This document shows positions 39,910 to 49,609 of a DNA stretch of 64,000 nt, in pieces; position 1 is the first letter of the stretch; every line of letters starts with the position of its first letter. The notes under the pieces are model-generated. The model was not told the DNA's origin and did not search any database. It saw nothing but the letters and a program-made list of their open reading frames with translations. The position numbers were made by a program, and so were the translations under genes. Location: NCBI RefSeq assembly GCF_009904055.1, contig NZ_WYDP01000003.1:1-64000 (forward strand), given 5' to 3'. Origin of the DNA: Rubellimicrobium sp. CFH 75288 (GTDB taxonomy: Bacteria > Pseudomonadota > Alphaproteobacteria > Rhodobacterales > Rhodobacteraceae).

Positions 39910-41025
39910 ATGACCCTGGTGCTTCTCGATCACGGACCCGGCGGACGCCCGGCGCGCTTTGCCGCCGCGCGCGAGGTGGTCGCCGCCCGGACGCCGGACG
40001 AGGTGGGCGCGGCGCTCGCGCGGGCCGACCGGGCGCGGGCGGAGGGCGCCTGGATCGCGGGCTGGATCGGCTACGAGGCGGGCGCGGCCTGGGAGCGGCG
40101 GCTGGCCGGAGTGTGGCGCGGGGGCGGGGGGCCGCTTCTGGCGCTGGGGCTGTTCGACGGGCCGGAGCCCGACCGGGACGCAGGTCCGGGCGGTCCGGCA
40201 AGCCTGACCCCGGCCGAGCCGATGGTGTCGCGGGCCGATTACGGGCGGGCGATCGCGCGCGTGCTCGACTATGTGGCCGCCGGGGACTGCTATCAGGTGA
40301 ACCTGACCTTTCCGCTGGCCGCGCGGCTGCGGGGCGACCCGCTGGCGCTGTGGCGGCGGCTGCGGGCGGCGGGGCCGGTGGGGCACGGGGCGTTCTGCGA
40401 TCTCGGGGTCGGACCGGTCGTGGCCTCGCTCTCGCCGGAGCTGTTCTTCCGGGTGGAGGGCGACCGGATCGCGGCGCGGCCCATGAAGGGGACGGCGCCG
40501 CGCGACCGGGACGCCACGCGGGACGCGGTGCTGCGCGAGGGGCTGCGCGGATCGGCCAAGGCGCGGGCGGAGAACCTGATGATCGTGGACCTCCTGCGCA
40601 ACGACATCGGGCGGATCGCGCAGCCGGGCAGCGTGGCGGTGCCCGCGCTCTACGAGGTGGAGCCCTATGCGACGGTGCACCAGATGACCTCGACCGTCAC
40701 GGGGCGACTGGCCGCCCGGCCCGCCCTGGCGGGGCTGATGCCCGCGCTCTTTCCCTGCGGGTCGGTCACGGGGGCGCCCAAGATCCGTGCGATGCAGATC
40801 ATCCGCGAGGTGGAGCCCTTCGCGCGCGGCCCCTATTGCGGGGCGGTGGGGTGGATGGCGCCGGGGGGCGATTGCGACTGGTCCGTGGCGATCCGCACGG
40901 TGGTGATCGAGGGCGAGGCGGTGACGGTCGGCGTCGGCGGCGGGGTCGTGGCCGATTCCACGGCCGACGGCGAGTGGGAGGAGGCGTTGTGGAAGGCGCG
41001 GTTCCTGGAGGCGGCGACGGGCTGA
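39910..41025 (+). CDS. pabB: Aminodeoxychorismate synthase component I
   Basis: PabB (371 residues) converts chorismate to 4-amino-4-deoxychorismate for folate synthesis. The chorismate-binding domain carries AGDCYQVNLTFPL, ELFFRVEGDRIAARPMKGTA, ENLMIVDLLRNDIGRIAQPG, MTSTVTGRL, FPCGSVTGAPKIRAMQII and GVGGGVVADSTADGEW. The PMKGT Lys-containing motif favours PabB over anthranilate synthase. The ATG at 39910 is preferred to an in-frame start at 39760. The downstream lyase-like gene confirms the pathway. Confidence 0.93.
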   Translation: MTLVLLDHGPGGRPARFAAAREVVAARTPDEVGAALARADRARAEGAWIAGWIGYEAGAAWERRLAGVWRGGGGPLLALGLFDGPEPDRDAGPGGPASLTPAEPMVSRADYGRAIARVLDYVAAGDCYQVNLTFPLAARLRGDPLALWRRLRAAGPVGHGAFCDLGVGPVVASLSPELFFRVEGDRIAARPMKGTAPRDRDATRDAVLREGLRGSAKARAENLMIVDLLRNDIGRIAQPGSVAVPALYEVEPYATVHQMTSTVTGRLAARPALAGLMPALFPCGSVTGAPKIRAMQIIREVEPFARGPYCGAVGWMAPGGDCDWSVAIRTVVIEGEAVTVGVGGGVVADSTADGEWEEALWKARFLEAATG

Positions 41026-41654
41026 GCGACGACGGCGATCCCGCCCTGCGGCTGATCGAGACGCTGGCCTGGGACGGGAGGGGCCCCCTGCGCGAGGCGC
41101 GTCATCTCGACCGCATGGCGGCGGGGGCGGCGCGGCTCGGCTGGCCCTTCGACCGGGGGGCGGCGGCGGCGGCCCTGCGGGCGGGGCGAAGGGGCCCTGC
41201 GCGGCTGCGCCTGACGCTGGGGCGCGACGGCGTGCCGGCCGTGGAGGAGGGGCCGCTGCCGGCGCCGATCGGCCTGTGGCGGGTGCGGGTGCATCCGGTG
41301 CGGCTGCGCTCGGGCGATCCGTGGCTGCGGGTCAAGTCCACCCGCCGCGCTCTCTACGACGCGGCGCGGGCGGCGCTGCCCCCGGACCTGGACGAGTGGC
41401 TGTTCCTGAACGAGCGGGGCGAGGTCTGCGAGGGCACGATCACCACGCTGTTCTTCGACCGGGGTGACGGTCTGCGGACGCCGCCGCTGTCCTGCGGCTG
41501 CCTGCCGGGGGTGCTGCGTGCGGAGATGCTGGAGCGGGGCGCCGCGCGCGAGGAGGTGCTGCGGGCCGGGGATCTGGGCCGGGTGCGGCTGGCGCTGGGC
41601 AACGCGCTGCGGGGGCTCGCCCCGGCGCGGCTGGAGCCCGGCGGCGCGGGTTGA
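40989..41654 (+). CDS. pabC: Aminodeoxychorismate lyase-like class IV PLP enzyme
   Basis: The protein (221 residues) would release pyruvate from aminodeoxychorismate to give p-aminobenzoate. Class IV aminotransferase features: [20 protein letters not shown], the PLP-Lys region [37 protein letters not shown] and [17 protein letters not shown]. The only good start is a GTG at 40989, overlapping pabB by 37 bases; a CTG start after the pabB stop cannot be excluded. It is somewhat short for the family. Confidence 0.82.
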   Translation: MEGAVPGGGDGLSDDGDPALRLIETLAWDGRGPLREARHLDRMAAGAARLGWPFDRGAAAAALRAGRRGPARLRLTLGRDGVPAVEEGPLPAPIGLWRVRVHPVRLRSGDPWLRVKSTRRALYDAARAALPPDLDEWLFLNERGEVCEGTITTLFFDRGDGLRTPPLSCGCLPGVLRAEMLERGAAREEVLRAGDLGRVRLALGNALRGLAPARLEPGGAG

Positions 41655-41678
41655 CTTCCCGGTTCCTTTGCGATGGAT
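41651..41678 (+). promoter_or_regulatory. Possible aspS promoter
   Basis: TTGACT (41651-41656) overlaps the pabC stop and is followed after 16 bases by ATGGAT (41673-41678), 28 bases before the aspS ATG. The -35 is good; the -10 is weak. Confidence 0.35.
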
Positions 41679-41706
41679 CGGCGCGACCGTCCCGGAGGGC
41701 CCCCCG

Positions 41707-43518
41707 ATGCACCGCTATCGCAGCCATACCTGCGCCGACCTGCGCCCCGAACATGTGGGACAGGAGGTGCGCCTGGCGGGCTGGGTCCACCGCGTCCGCG
41801 ACCATGGCGGCATCCTGTTCGTGGACCTGCGCGACCATTACGGGATCACCCAGTGCCTGGCCGACCCGGACTCGCCCGCCTTTGCCGAGGTGGAGCGGCT
41901 GCGCGCGGAATGGTGCGTGCGCCTCGACGGGGTGGTGAAGGCGCGCGATCCGTCGCTGGTCAACCCCAAGATTCCGACGGGCGAGGTGGAGGTGTTCGTC
42001 CGCGCGGTGGAGGTGCTGGGGCCTGCGGGCGAGCTGCCGCTGCAGGTGTTCGGGGATCAGGACTATCCGGAGGAGACGCGGCTGCGCTTCCGCTTTCTCG
42101 ACCTGCGGCGCGAATCCATGCAGCGCAAGATGGTGCTGCGGTCGGACGTGGTGCGTCACCTGCGCGAGGCGATGTGGGGCGAGGGCTTCCGCGAATACCA
42201 GACGCCGATCATCACCGCCTCCTCGCCCGAGGGCGCGCGCGACTTCCTGGTGCCGTCGCGGCTGCATCCGGGCAAGTTCTATGCGCTGCCGCAGGCGCCG
42301 CAGCAGTTCAAGCAGCTGCTGATGGTGTCGGGCTTCGACCGCTATTTCCAGATCGCGCCGTGCTTTCGCGACGAGGACCCGCGCGCGGACCGCTCGCCCA
42401 CCGACTTCTACCAGCTCGACATGGAGATGAGCTTTGTCGAGCAGGAGGACGTGTTCGCCACGATGGAGCCGGTGATCCGGGGCCTGTTCGAGCGGTTCGG
42501 GGGCGGGCGCAAGGTCGATGCCGACTGGCCCCGGATCAGCTATCGCGACGCGGCCCTGTGGTATGGGACGGACAAGCCCGACCTGCGCAACCCGATCAGG
42601 ATGCAGGTCGTGTCCGAGCATTTCCGCGGGTCGGGCTTCAAGGTCTTTGCCTCGCTCCTCGAGCAGGAGGGAACGGAGGTGCGCGCGATCCCCGCGCCGG
42701 GCGGGGGGTCGCGCGCGTTCTGCGACCGGATGAACGCCTGGGCGCAGAAGGAGGGTCTGCCGGGGATGGGCTACATCTTCTGGCGCGAGGCGGAGGGGGG
42801 CATGGAAGCCGCGGGCCCCGTGGCCAAGAACATCGGCCCCGAGCGGACGGAGGCCATCCGGGCGCAGCTCGGCCTGGGCGCGGGGGATGCGGCCTTCTTC
42901 CTGGGCGGCCATCCCGAGCGCTTCGAGCGGATCGCGGGCCGTGCGCGCGTGGTGATCGGCGACGAGCTGGGCCTGACCGAGACGGACCGCTTCGCCTTTG
43001 CCTGGATCGTGGACTTTCCGATGTACGAGAAGGACCCCGAGACGGGGAAGGTGGACTTCTCGCACAATCCCTTCTCCATGCCGCAGGGGGGGATGGAGGC
43101 GCTTGCGGGCGATCCCCTCGCGGTCCTGGGGTTCCAGTACGATCTGGCCTGCAACGGCTACGAGCTGGTCTCCGGCGCGATCCGCAACCACAAGCCCGAG
43201 ATCATGTTCCGGGCCTTCGAGGTGGCCGGATACGGCCGCGAGGAGGTGGAGCGGCGCTTCGGCGGAATGGTCAACGCCTTCCGCTTCGGGGCGCCGCCGC
43301 ACGGGGGCTGCGCGATGGGCATCGACCGGGCGGTGATGCTGCTTGCGGGCGAGGAGAACATCCGCGAGGTGATCCTGTTCCCGATGAACCAGCGGGCCGA
43401 GGACCTGCTCATGGGGGCGCCCTCGGAGCCGACGCCGCAGCAGCTGCGCGAACTCGGGCTGCGCGTTGCGGTCGAGCGGCCGAGGGAACGCGAGGCGGCG
43501 GATCGCGCGGAGGCTTGA
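41707..43518 (+). CDS. aspS: Aspartate--tRNA ligase
   Basis: AspRS (603 residues) charges tRNA with aspartate. The N-terminal OB-fold anticodon domain ([20 protein letters not shown]) is followed by the class II core with [31 protein letters not shown] (motif 2) and [18 protein letters not shown] (motif 3), with the bacterial GAD insertion in between. Whether it also charges tRNA-Asn depends on asparaginyl-tRNA synthetase and gatCAB, which are not visible here. Confidence 0.96.
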   Translation: MHRYRSHTCADLRPEHVGQEVRLAGWVHRVRDHGGILFVDLRDHYGITQCLADPDSPAFAEVERLRAEWCVRLDGVVKARDPSLVNPKIPTGEVEVFVRAVEVLGPAGELPLQVFGDQDYPEETRLRFRFLDLRRESMQRKMVLRSDVVRHLREAMWGEGFREYQTPIITASSPEGARDFLVPSRLHPGKFYALPQAPQQFKQLLMVSGFDRYFQIAPCFRDEDPRADRSPTDFYQLDMEMSFVEQEDVFATMEPVIRGLFERFGGGRKVDADWPRISYRDAALWYGTDKPDLRNPIRMQVVSEHFRGSGFKVFASLLEQEGTEVRAIPAPGGGSRAFCDRMNAWAQKEGLPGMGYIFWREAEGGMEAAGPVAKNIGPERTEAIRAQLGLGAGDAAFFLGGHPERFERIAGRARVVIGDELGLTETDRFAFAWIVDFPMYEKDPETGKVDFSHNPFSMPQGGMEALAGDPLAVLGFQYDLACNGYELVSGAIRNHKPEIMFRAFEVAGYGREEVERRFGGMVNAFRFGAPPHGGCAMGIDRAVMLLAGEENIREVILFPMNQRAEDLLMGAPSEPTPQQLRELGLRVAVERPREREAADRAEA

Positions 43519-43572
43519 CCTCGGGCGCCCGACCCCCTCCCCCTGCGGCCGGAGCGGCGCGAGGGGGGGCAC

Positions 43573-45072
43573 ATGGACCTGTTTCTGGGGGTGGATGCGG
43601 GCTCGTCGGTCTGCAAGGCGGCCGTGTTCGACGGCGCCGGTCGCGCGGTCTCCGTCGCGGCCGAGCCCACGCCGCTGCGCCGGCCCGCCCCGGGCCGTGT
43701 GGAGGCCGACCCGGAGACCGCCTGGGCTGCCGCCGTCCGCGTCATTGCGCGCGCCCTTGACGGGGCGCGGGGCAGGGGGGAGGTCGCCGCGCTCGGCCTG
43801 TCGGGCGCCATGGTCGGGGCGTGGGTGGTGGACGAGGCGGGCCGGACGCTGCGGCCCGGCATCAACTGGGAGGACAGCCGCGCCGGCCCCCTGATCGACG
43901 CGCTGGAGGCGGCCCGGCCCGGCACGCTGGCCGAGATCTTCCGCATGTCGGGCTCGGTGCTCCAGCAGGGCTGCACGCTGCCCGTGCTGGCCTGGCTGCT
44001 CCGCCACGAACCGGCGCTGATGGCGCGGGCGCGCTGGGTCCTGGGATACAAGGACTGGCTCCGGCTGCACCTGACCGGAGAGGCGGCCACGGACCCGAGC
44101 GAGGCGGCGGTCGCTCCGGGCGACGCGCGCGCGCAGGATCGGAGCGGGGCCATGCTGCGGCTGTTCGGGCTGGAGGAGGCCGCCCGGCTGCTGCCGCCGG
44201 TGCGCCCCTCCGCGTCCGTGGCAGGCGGGCTGACGGCCGCGGCCGCGCGGGCGACGGGCCTGCCTGCGGGCCTGCCCGTGGCGGTGGGGACGGGCGACGT
44301 GCCGGCCAACGTGATCGGCGCCGGCGGTCTGCGGGACGGGGCGCTCACGGCCCTTCTGGGGACCACCTGCATGGTCGGGCTGTGCCTGTCCGAACCGGTC
44401 TTCGAGCCGGCCGATCTGGGCCTTCTGTTCTCGCTGCCCGACCGGCACTGGTTCCGGTCGATGGTCAACGTGGCGGGGACGCTGAATCTCGACTGGGCGA
44501 TGCGGCTGCTCTGCCCCGACCTGCCCCGCGGCCCGGAGCGGTTCGAGCGGCTGGATGCGATGGTGGCGGCCGAGCCGGTGGGGGCGCGGGGCGTCGTGTA
44601 TCTTCCCTACCTGAGCGAGAGCGGCATCATCGCCCCCGTCGTGGACGCCGCGGCACGGGCGCAGTTCAGCGGCCTGCAGCCGTCGCACGACCGCGCGGCG
44701 CTCCTGCGCGCCGTTCAGGAGGGTGTGGCCTTCGCCATCGCCGACCTGTGCGAGGTTCTGGGAGCGTCGGCCGGGCCGCTGACGCTGACCGGCGGCGGCG
44801 GGCGCAGCCGGCCCTGGTGCGACATGATCGCCGCCGCGACCGGGCGCGAGGTCGTGGTGCCGGACGGAGAGGAGTTCGGCGCCCGGGGGGCGGCCCTGCT
44901 CGCCGCGGTGGCGGTGGGACGGTTCGCCTCGGTCGCCGAAGCCTCGGATGCCGTCCGGGGCGGCGGCGGGCGGCGCCACGCCCCGGACCGGTCCCGCACG
45001 GCCGAATGGGACACCGCCCGCGAGCGGTATCGTCAGGCGCGGAACCGGCTGCTGAGCCGGGCGGACGGCTGA
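43573..45072 (+). CDS. FGGY-family carbohydrate kinase
   Basis: The kinase (499 residues) phosphorylates a sugar or polyol. The N-terminal phosphate motif FLGVDAGSSVCKAAVFDGAG, MVGAWVVDEAGRTLRPGINW (substrate region), TALLGTTCMVGL, and the C-terminal adenosine motif LTGGGGRSRPWCDMIAAATG followed by GARGAALLAAVAVG are typical of FGGY. The substrate (xylulose-, ribulose- or polyol-type) cannot be assigned. It is followed by the GntR operator region and a CUT1 sugar transporter, so a shared substrate is likely. Confidence 0.9.
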   Translation: MDLFLGVDAGSSVCKAAVFDGAGRAVSVAAEPTPLRRPAPGRVEADPETAWAAAVRVIARALDGARGRGEVAALGLSGAMVGAWVVDEAGRTLRPGINWEDSRAGPLIDALEAARPGTLAEIFRMSGSVLQQGCTLPVLAWLLRHEPALMARARWVLGYKDWLRLHLTGEAATDPSEAAVAPGDARAQDRSGAMLRLFGLEEAARLLPPVRPSASVAGGLTAAAARATGLPAGLPVAVGTGDVPANVIGAGGLRDGALTALLGTTCMVGLCLSEPVFEPADLGLLFSLPDRHWFRSMVNVAGTLNLDWAMRLLCPDLPRGPERFERLDAMVAAEPVGARGVVYLPYLSESGIIAPVVDAAARAQFSGLQPSHDRAALLRAVQEGVAFAIADLCEVLGASAGPLTLTGGGGRSRPWCDMIAAATGREVVVPDGEEFGARGAALLAAVAVGRFASVAEASDAVRGGGGRRHAPDRSRTAEWDTARERYRQARNRLLSRADG

Positions 45073-45097
45073 AAAAAGTCCCTTGCGTCGCGTGTCG

Positions 45098-45109
45098 TGG
45101 TCTATACCA
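45098..45109. promoter_or_regulatory. GntR/HutC-type operator TGGTCTATACCA
   Basis: The 12-base sequence fits the TGGTnTAnACCA operator known for HutC-subfamily GntR regulators such as NagR/DasR-type proteins. It lies 33 bases before the gntR ATG. It overlaps a possible promoter (TTGCGT at 45083-45088, TACCAT at 45105-45110), so binding would block transcription of gntR and the genes behind it. Confidence 0.65.
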
Positions 45110-45142
45110 TGGGGATGGTGGTCCGGTCCAACACGGGGTGTC

Positions 45143-45877
45143 ATGCCGCGTCCCCTGCCCAAATACCGCCAGGTCGCGGACGCCCTGGCCGCCGAGATCA
45201 GCGCCGGCCGCCTGCGCTCGGGCGACCAGGTTCCCTCGGAGCGGGCGATCGCCGATGCCATGCGGGTCAGCCGCATGACCGCGCGCCAGGCCCTGCGCCA
45301 TCTGGCCGAACGGGGCATCGTGCGTCCGCAGGCGGGACAGGGCACCTTTGTCGGGCGGCTGCCGATCCGGCAGGACCTGTCGGTGCTGACGAGCTTCACC
45401 GAGGAGATGGCGCGCCGCGGCCGGCAGGCCCGCAGCCTCGTCGTGGAGGCGGGGCGCTGGCGCGCCGAACCGGACGTGGCGCGCGCGCTGGGGCTTCGGG
45501 CAGGCGGCGAGGTGTGGCGCATCAAGCGCGTCCGGCTGATGGACGACGAACCCGTGGCGATCGAGACCACGGCGGTCGTGGCGACCCTGACGCCGGGGCT
45601 GCTCGAGAAGGGCAACTGGGAACGGGCCTCCCTCTACGAGAGGCTGCGCGAGGATTACGGCATCCGGCCGGCCAGCGCCGACCAGACGCTGGCTGCGGCG
45701 CTGGCCGATCCGTCGGTGGCCGCCCCTCTGGGCATCGCGCCGGGCGCGGCGGTCCTGCGTCTCGTGCGCGTGACGCGCGACGAGGAGGGGCGTGCCTTCG
45801 AGCATGTGCGCTCGGTCTATCGCGGCGACCTGTTCCTGATGCGGGTTCGCCTCAGCCTGGGAGAAGCCGACACATGA
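45143..45877 (+). CDS. GntR/HutC-family transcriptional regulator (UTRA domain)
   Basis: The regulator (244 residues) has an N-terminal winged helix (LPKYRQVADALAAEISAGRL, VPSERAIADAMRVSRMTARQ, LRHLAERGIVRPQAGQGTFV) and a C-terminal UTRA ligand-binding domain (about residues 95-238, LTSFTEEMARRGRQARSLVV, VWRIKRVRLMDDEPVAIETT, FEHVRSVYRGDLF). UTRA regulators usually sense a phosphorylated sugar of the pathway. The ATG at 45143 is preferred to an upstream in-frame codon that would include the operator. The SIS gene overlaps its stop by four bases. Confidence 0.92.
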   Translation: MPRPLPKYRQVADALAAEISAGRLRSGDQVPSERAIADAMRVSRMTARQALRHLAERGIVRPQAGQGTFVGRLPIRQDLSVLTSFTEEMARRGRQARSLVVEAGRWRAEPDVARALGLRAGGEVWRIKRVRLMDDEPVAIETTAVVATLTPGLLEKGNWERASLYERLREDYGIRPASADQTLAAALADPSVAAPLGIAPGAAVLRLVRVTRDEEGRAFEHVRSVYRGDLFLMRVRLSLGEADT

Positions 45878-46596
45878 CCGGGACGGCACAAGCCTATCTG
45901 CGCGAGATGTCCCGGCGGCTGGGCGAGCTGGCCGAGGCGGCGGATCTCGGGCCTGCGGTCGAGGCGATCGCCGCATCCGTGCGGGCCGGAGGACTCACCT
46001 ATGTGTTCGGGACCGGGCATTCCCATCTCCTGGCCCTCGAGCTGCATTATCGCGCCGGGGGGCCTGCCTTTGTCGTGCCGGTCCTGGACGAGCCGCTGAT
46101 GCTGCACGAGGGGGCGGTGGCCTCGACGCTGCGCGAGCGGGAGAGCGGCGTCGCGGCCGAGGTCCTGGGTCGCTATGCGATCGGTCCGGGCGACGTCCTG
46201 ATCGTGGTGTCCAATTCGGGCGTCAATGCCGTCCCGGTCGAGGCGGCGCGGGCAGGCCGGTCGCGCGGCGCCACGGTGATCGCGCTCACCTCGCTCGACT
46301 ATTCGACAACCGCCGCCGCCGGGCGTCCCACCCTGGCCGGCGAGGCCGACATCGTGCTCGACAACCGGCTGCCGCCCGGCGACGCGCTGGTCGCCCTGCC
46401 GGGCACCTCGCTGCGCGCCGGGCCGGGCTCCACCGCCATCGGAGCGGCGCTGCTCCATGCCGTCTTTGCCGAAGTGGCCGCCAGGCTGGCGACCGAAGGG
46501 GCGCCGCCCCTCTACCTCAGCGCCAACATGCCGGGCGCCGGGGACAACAACAGGGAGCTGGTCGAGCGGTTCCGCCCGCGCAACCCGCATCTCTGA
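45874..46596 (+). CDS. SIS-domain protein of the UPF0309 type (putative sugar-phosphate binding/isomerase)
   Basis: The protein (240 residues) has a single SIS domain: YVFGTGHSHLLALELHYRAG, VLIVVSNSGVNAVPVEAARA and the ring-binding VIALTSLDYSTTAAAGRPTL. It resembles the uncharacterised UPF0309/sugar-isomerase-domain family, which is often next to GntR regulators and sugar transporters. It may bind, isomerise or de-aminate a sugar phosphate; no activity can be assigned. It is translationally coupled to gntR and 21 bases before the binding-protein gene. Confidence 0.82.
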   Translation: MTGTAQAYLREMSRRLGELAEAADLGPAVEAIAASVRAGGLTYVFGTGHSHLLALELHYRAGGPAFVVPVLDEPLMLHEGAVASTLRERESGVAAEVLGRYAIGPGDVLIVVSNSGVNAVPVEAARAGRSRGATVIALTSLDYSTTAAAGRPTLAGEADIVLDNRLPPGDALVALPGTSLRAGPGSTAIGAALLHAVFAEVAARLATEGAPPLYLSANMPGAGDNNRELVERFRPRNPHL

Positions 46597-46617
46597 TCCA
46601 CCAACGGAGGAGAGATC

Positions 46618-47904
46618 ATGACACCGCGCCTGTCCCGCCTGATCGCCGCTGCGGCGATGGTTCTTCCGGCCCCCGTCCTCGCCCAGGAGGCGGTGGAGGT
46701 CACGCTCTGGCACATGGAGCAGCCGCCCCACCGCGTGGCCCGCATCCAGGAGCTGATCGACGAGTTCAACGCCGCCAATCCCGACGTCGTCGTGCGGCAG
46801 GAGCCGCAGAACTGGGGCGAGATCTACGCCAAGGCCCCCGCGGCCATCGCCGCCGGAGCGGGGCCGGACATGCTGTTCGCGATCCCCGACTTCACGCCCA
46901 TCCTGAAGGATCTGGGCGCGCTGACCTCGGTCGAGGACTTCGTGTCCGAACTGGATGCCCGGCACGACTTCGTGGACTCGGCGGTGGAAGCCTACAGCTA
47001 TGACGGCGGCGTGTGGGCGGTGCCGCTCTACAACATGACGATGCATCTGTGGTATCGGCCCTCGGTCCTGGAGGAGGCCGGCGTCGCCGTTCCGACCACC
47101 TGGGAGGAATGGCGCGCCGCGGCCGAGGCGCTGACCGCCGACGGCCAGTTCGGCATGGGTCTTCCGGCGAACCGCCACCTCTACACGGATCAGACGGTCT
47201 ATTCGGTGATGCTCAACGGGGGCGCCGCCGAGATCTACGAGGAGGACGGCAGCCTCCGGTTCGACAATCCCGAGACGGTGGCCGCCTACGAGTTCTACCA
47301 GTCGATGATGCCCTTCTCGCCGCCCGATGCACCCTCCTGGACCTGGGGCGAGGCGGAGGCCTGCTTTGCCTCGCGCTCCTGCGCGATGATCCTCCAGTTC
47401 ACCGTCATCTCCACCTACGAGACCCAGGCCGAGGGCGACCCGGCCGATCTGGGGGTCGCCCCCATTCCCGTGCGCGAGGCGGGACAGGAGCCCGGCACCA
47501 TCGCCTATGCCAACGCGGTGATGCTGCTGAGCCCCGAGGACAGCCCCGAGCGCGAGGCCTCCGAACGGTTCATCGCCTTCCTGCTCGAGCCGGAGAATTA
47601 CGGCCGGTTCCTGAACATGGAGCCCGGGCTCTTCATGCCGGTCACGGCGGACGGCGCCGAGGCCGAGAGCTTCTGGAGCGATCCGGTGGTGCAGGAATAC
47701 CGCAGCCAGATCGAGCAGGTCATCGCCAACAGCGAGAACGGCAAGCTGTTCGGCTTCACCTCCGGCCGTGTCTTCCCTGCTATCGCGGCCATCTCGGCGC
47801 AGAACGTCCTGGCCGAGACGCTGCAGGACGTCGTGGTGAACGGCCGGCCGCCGGCCGAAGCCGTCGCCCGCGGGCAGGCCCGCATGGAGGAGCTGTCGCA
47901 GTGA
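46618..47904 (+). CDS. CUT1 sugar ABC transporter, extracellular binding protein
   Basis: Family 1 solute-binding protein (428 residues). The signal peptide ends near PAPVLA-QEA (about residue 22). VTLWHMEQPPHRVARIQELI, IAAGAGPDMLFAIPDFTPIL, AVPLYNMTMHLWYRPSVLEE and the C-terminal GRVFPAIAAISAQNVLAETL fit the family. Trp/Tyr-rich segments (SWTWGEAEACFASRSCAM) suggest a carbohydrate ligand, identity unknown. The ATG follows GGAGGAG. The permease gene overlaps the stop. Confidence 0.92.
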   Translation: MTPRLSRLIAAAAMVLPAPVLAQEAVEVTLWHMEQPPHRVARIQELIDEFNAANPDVVVRQEPQNWGEIYAKAPAAIAAGAGPDMLFAIPDFTPILKDLGALTSVEDFVSELDARHDFVDSAVEAYSYDGGVWAVPLYNMTMHLWYRPSVLEEAGVAVPTTWEEWRAAAEALTADGQFGMGLPANRHLYTDQTVYSVMLNGGAAEIYEEDGSLRFDNPETVAAYEFYQSMMPFSPPDAPSWTWGEAEACFASRSCAMILQFTVISTYETQAEGDPADLGVAPIPVREAGQEPGTIAYANAVMLLSPEDSPEREASERFIAFLLEPENYGRFLNMEPGLFMPVTADGAEAESFWSDPVVQEYRSQIEQVIANSENGKLFGFTSGRVFPAIAAISAQNVLAETLQDVVVNGRPPAEAVARGQARMEELSQ

Positions 47905-48791
47905 CCGGCGCAGCGTCGGGCCGGCAGGGACGGCTTGCAGCCCTCCTGGCGGCGCCGGCGCTGCTGCTGCTGGGCGCGGTGCTGGCCTGGCCGCTGCTGT
48001 CGGCGGTGCTGCTCAGCCTTCAGGACGTGCGGATCGTCGGGTCGCAGGGCGCCTTTGTCGGATCGGCCAATTACGAGAAGGTGCTGGCCGATCCGGCCTT
48101 CTGGCGGGCGGCGCGTCTCAGCCTCGGCTGGGTCCTGGCCAACGCCGTCCTGCAGACGGCGCTGGCGCTCGCGGCCGCCCTGATCCTGCATCAGGGCTTT
48201 CCGGGCGTGCGGGTGGCCCGCACCTGGATCGTGCTGACCTGGATCGTGCCGACCGTCGTGGTGGTGATGATCTGGCGCTGGCTGCTGTCCACGTCGGGCG
48301 GCATGATCAACCCGCTGCTCGTCTCGACGGGACTGGCCGAGCGGCCCGTCGGGTTCTTCGCGACCCCGGAAGCGGCCTTCATGTCCCTCGTCTTCATCAA
48401 TTCATGGCGCTGGTTTCCCTTCATCGCCCTGATGATCCTGGCGGGGCTGACCCGCATCCCGGCCGACCTGCACGAGGCGGCGCGGGTGGACGGGGCAGGG
48501 CCGTGGCAGCGCTTCGCACGCATCACCTGGCCGCTTCTGGCGCCGACGCTGGCGGTGCTTCTGGTGATCGGCACCCTTCTCAGCTTCAACGTGTTCGACA
48601 TCATCTGGCTGCTGACGGGGGGCGGGCCGGCGGGGTCCACGCGGACCCTTCCCGTCCTGATCTACGAGACCGCCTTCCGCGGCTACCGCGTCAGCGAGGC
48701 GGCCACCATCGCGGTGCTCTCCACGCTCGTCCTGATGGCCTTTGCCGTGCTGGCCACCCGGTCGCTCGCGCTGTCGGGAGCGGACCGATGA
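47901..48791 (+). CDS. CUT1 sugar ABC transporter, permease 1 (MalF/UgpA type)
   Basis: Inner-membrane permease (296 residues) with six predicted helices. The ATPase-contact EAA loop reads [20 protein letters not shown] followed by [10 protein letters not shown]. The start is GTG at 47901 overlapping the binding-protein stop (GTGA). The next gene overlaps by four bases. Confidence 0.93.
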   Translation: MTGAASGRQGRLAALLAAPALLLLGAVLAWPLLSAVLLSLQDVRIVGSQGAFVGSANYEKVLADPAFWRAARLSLGWVLANAVLQTALALAAALILHQGFPGVRVARTWIVLTWIVPTVVVVMIWRWLLSTSGGMINPLLVSTGLAERPVGFFATPEAAFMSLVFINSWRWFPFIALMILAGLTRIPADLHEAARVDGAGPWQRFARITWPLLAPTLAVLLVIGTLLSFNVFDIIWLLTGGGPAGSTRTLPVLIYETAFRGYRVSEAATIAVLSTLVLMAFAVLATRSLALSGADR

Positions 48792-49609
48792 CGGCGGCGT
48801 GGCGGCTGCTCCTCGGGGCAGGGATCGTCTTTTTCGTCCTGCTGATCGGGCTGCCCTTCTGGTGGGTGGTCACGGGCTCGTTCAAGGTCCCGCAGGAGAT
48901 CATCGCCCGGACCCCCACCTTCATCCCCCGGAGCTTCACGCTCCAGCATTACGATCTGCTGCTGTCGGCCTCGGCCTACGGGACCTACCTGCTCAACAGC
49001 CTGCTCGTGGCGGCCGCCTCCACGCTGCTGACGCTGCTGCTGGCGGTCCCGGCGGCCTATGCCTTCTTCCGGATCGAGTTCCGCGGGCGCGCCACGCTCT
49101 ACCGGCTCATCCTGCTGGCCTATGCGTTCCCGTCGATCGTGGTCCTGGTGCCGCTCTTTGCCACCTTCGCGCGTCTAGGCCTCGTGGATACGCGGCTGGC
49201 GCTGGTGCTGGTCAACACCGCCTTCGCGCTGCCCTTCGCGATCTGGATGCTGCGGGCGTTCTTTGCCCAGATCCCGCCCGAGATCGAGGAGGCCGCCCGG
49301 CTGGATGGCGGGCCGCCCCTGGTCGTCCTGTGGCGCATCCTGCTGCCGCTGATCGCGCCGGGCCTGGGCGCGGTGGCCATCTTCGCCTTCGTCTCGGCCT
49401 GGACGGAATACGTGTTCGCCTCGGTCCTGATCCTGACGGATGCGCTGCGGACGCTGCCGGTGGGATTTGCGGGCATCATCGGGCAGTACCAGGTCAACTG
49501 GGGATTGCTGCTGGCTGGGGCGACGCTGGCCATCCTGCCGGTGGTCGCGCTGTTTGCGCTGATCGGCCGGTGGTTTGTGACCGGTCTGACCGAGGGAGCG
49601 GTGAAATGA
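48788..49609 (+). CDS. CUT1 sugar ABC transporter, permease 2 (MalG/UgpE type)
   Basis: Second permease (273 residues), about six helices. The EAA loop is [20 protein letters not shown] followed by [29 protein letters not shown] after the first helix is typical of MalG-type subunits. Overlaps both neighbours by four bases, showing a tightly coupled operon. Confidence 0.93.
   Translation: MTAAWRLLLGAGIVFFVLLIGLPFWWVVTGSFKVPQEIIARTPTFIPRSFTLQHYDLLLSASAYGTYLLNSLLVAAASTLLTLLLAVPAAYAFFRIEFRGRATLYRLILLAYAFPSIVVLVPLFATFARLGLVDTRLALVLVNTAFALPFAIWMLRAFFAQIPPEIEEAARLDGGPPLVVLWRILLPLIAPGLGAVAIFAFVSAWTEYVFASVLILTDALRTLPVGFAGIIGQYQVNWGLLLAGATLAILPVVALFALIGRWFVTGLTEGAVK

Noticed and set aside
43573-45072. 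Naming the FGGY kinase xylB
   Set aside because: No xylose isomerase or other xylose gene is nearby and substrate residues cannot be judged by eye.
41440-45615. A 1391-residue open frame on the minus strand
   Set aside because: Antisense to aspS, the FGGY kinase and gntR, with no recognisable domain.
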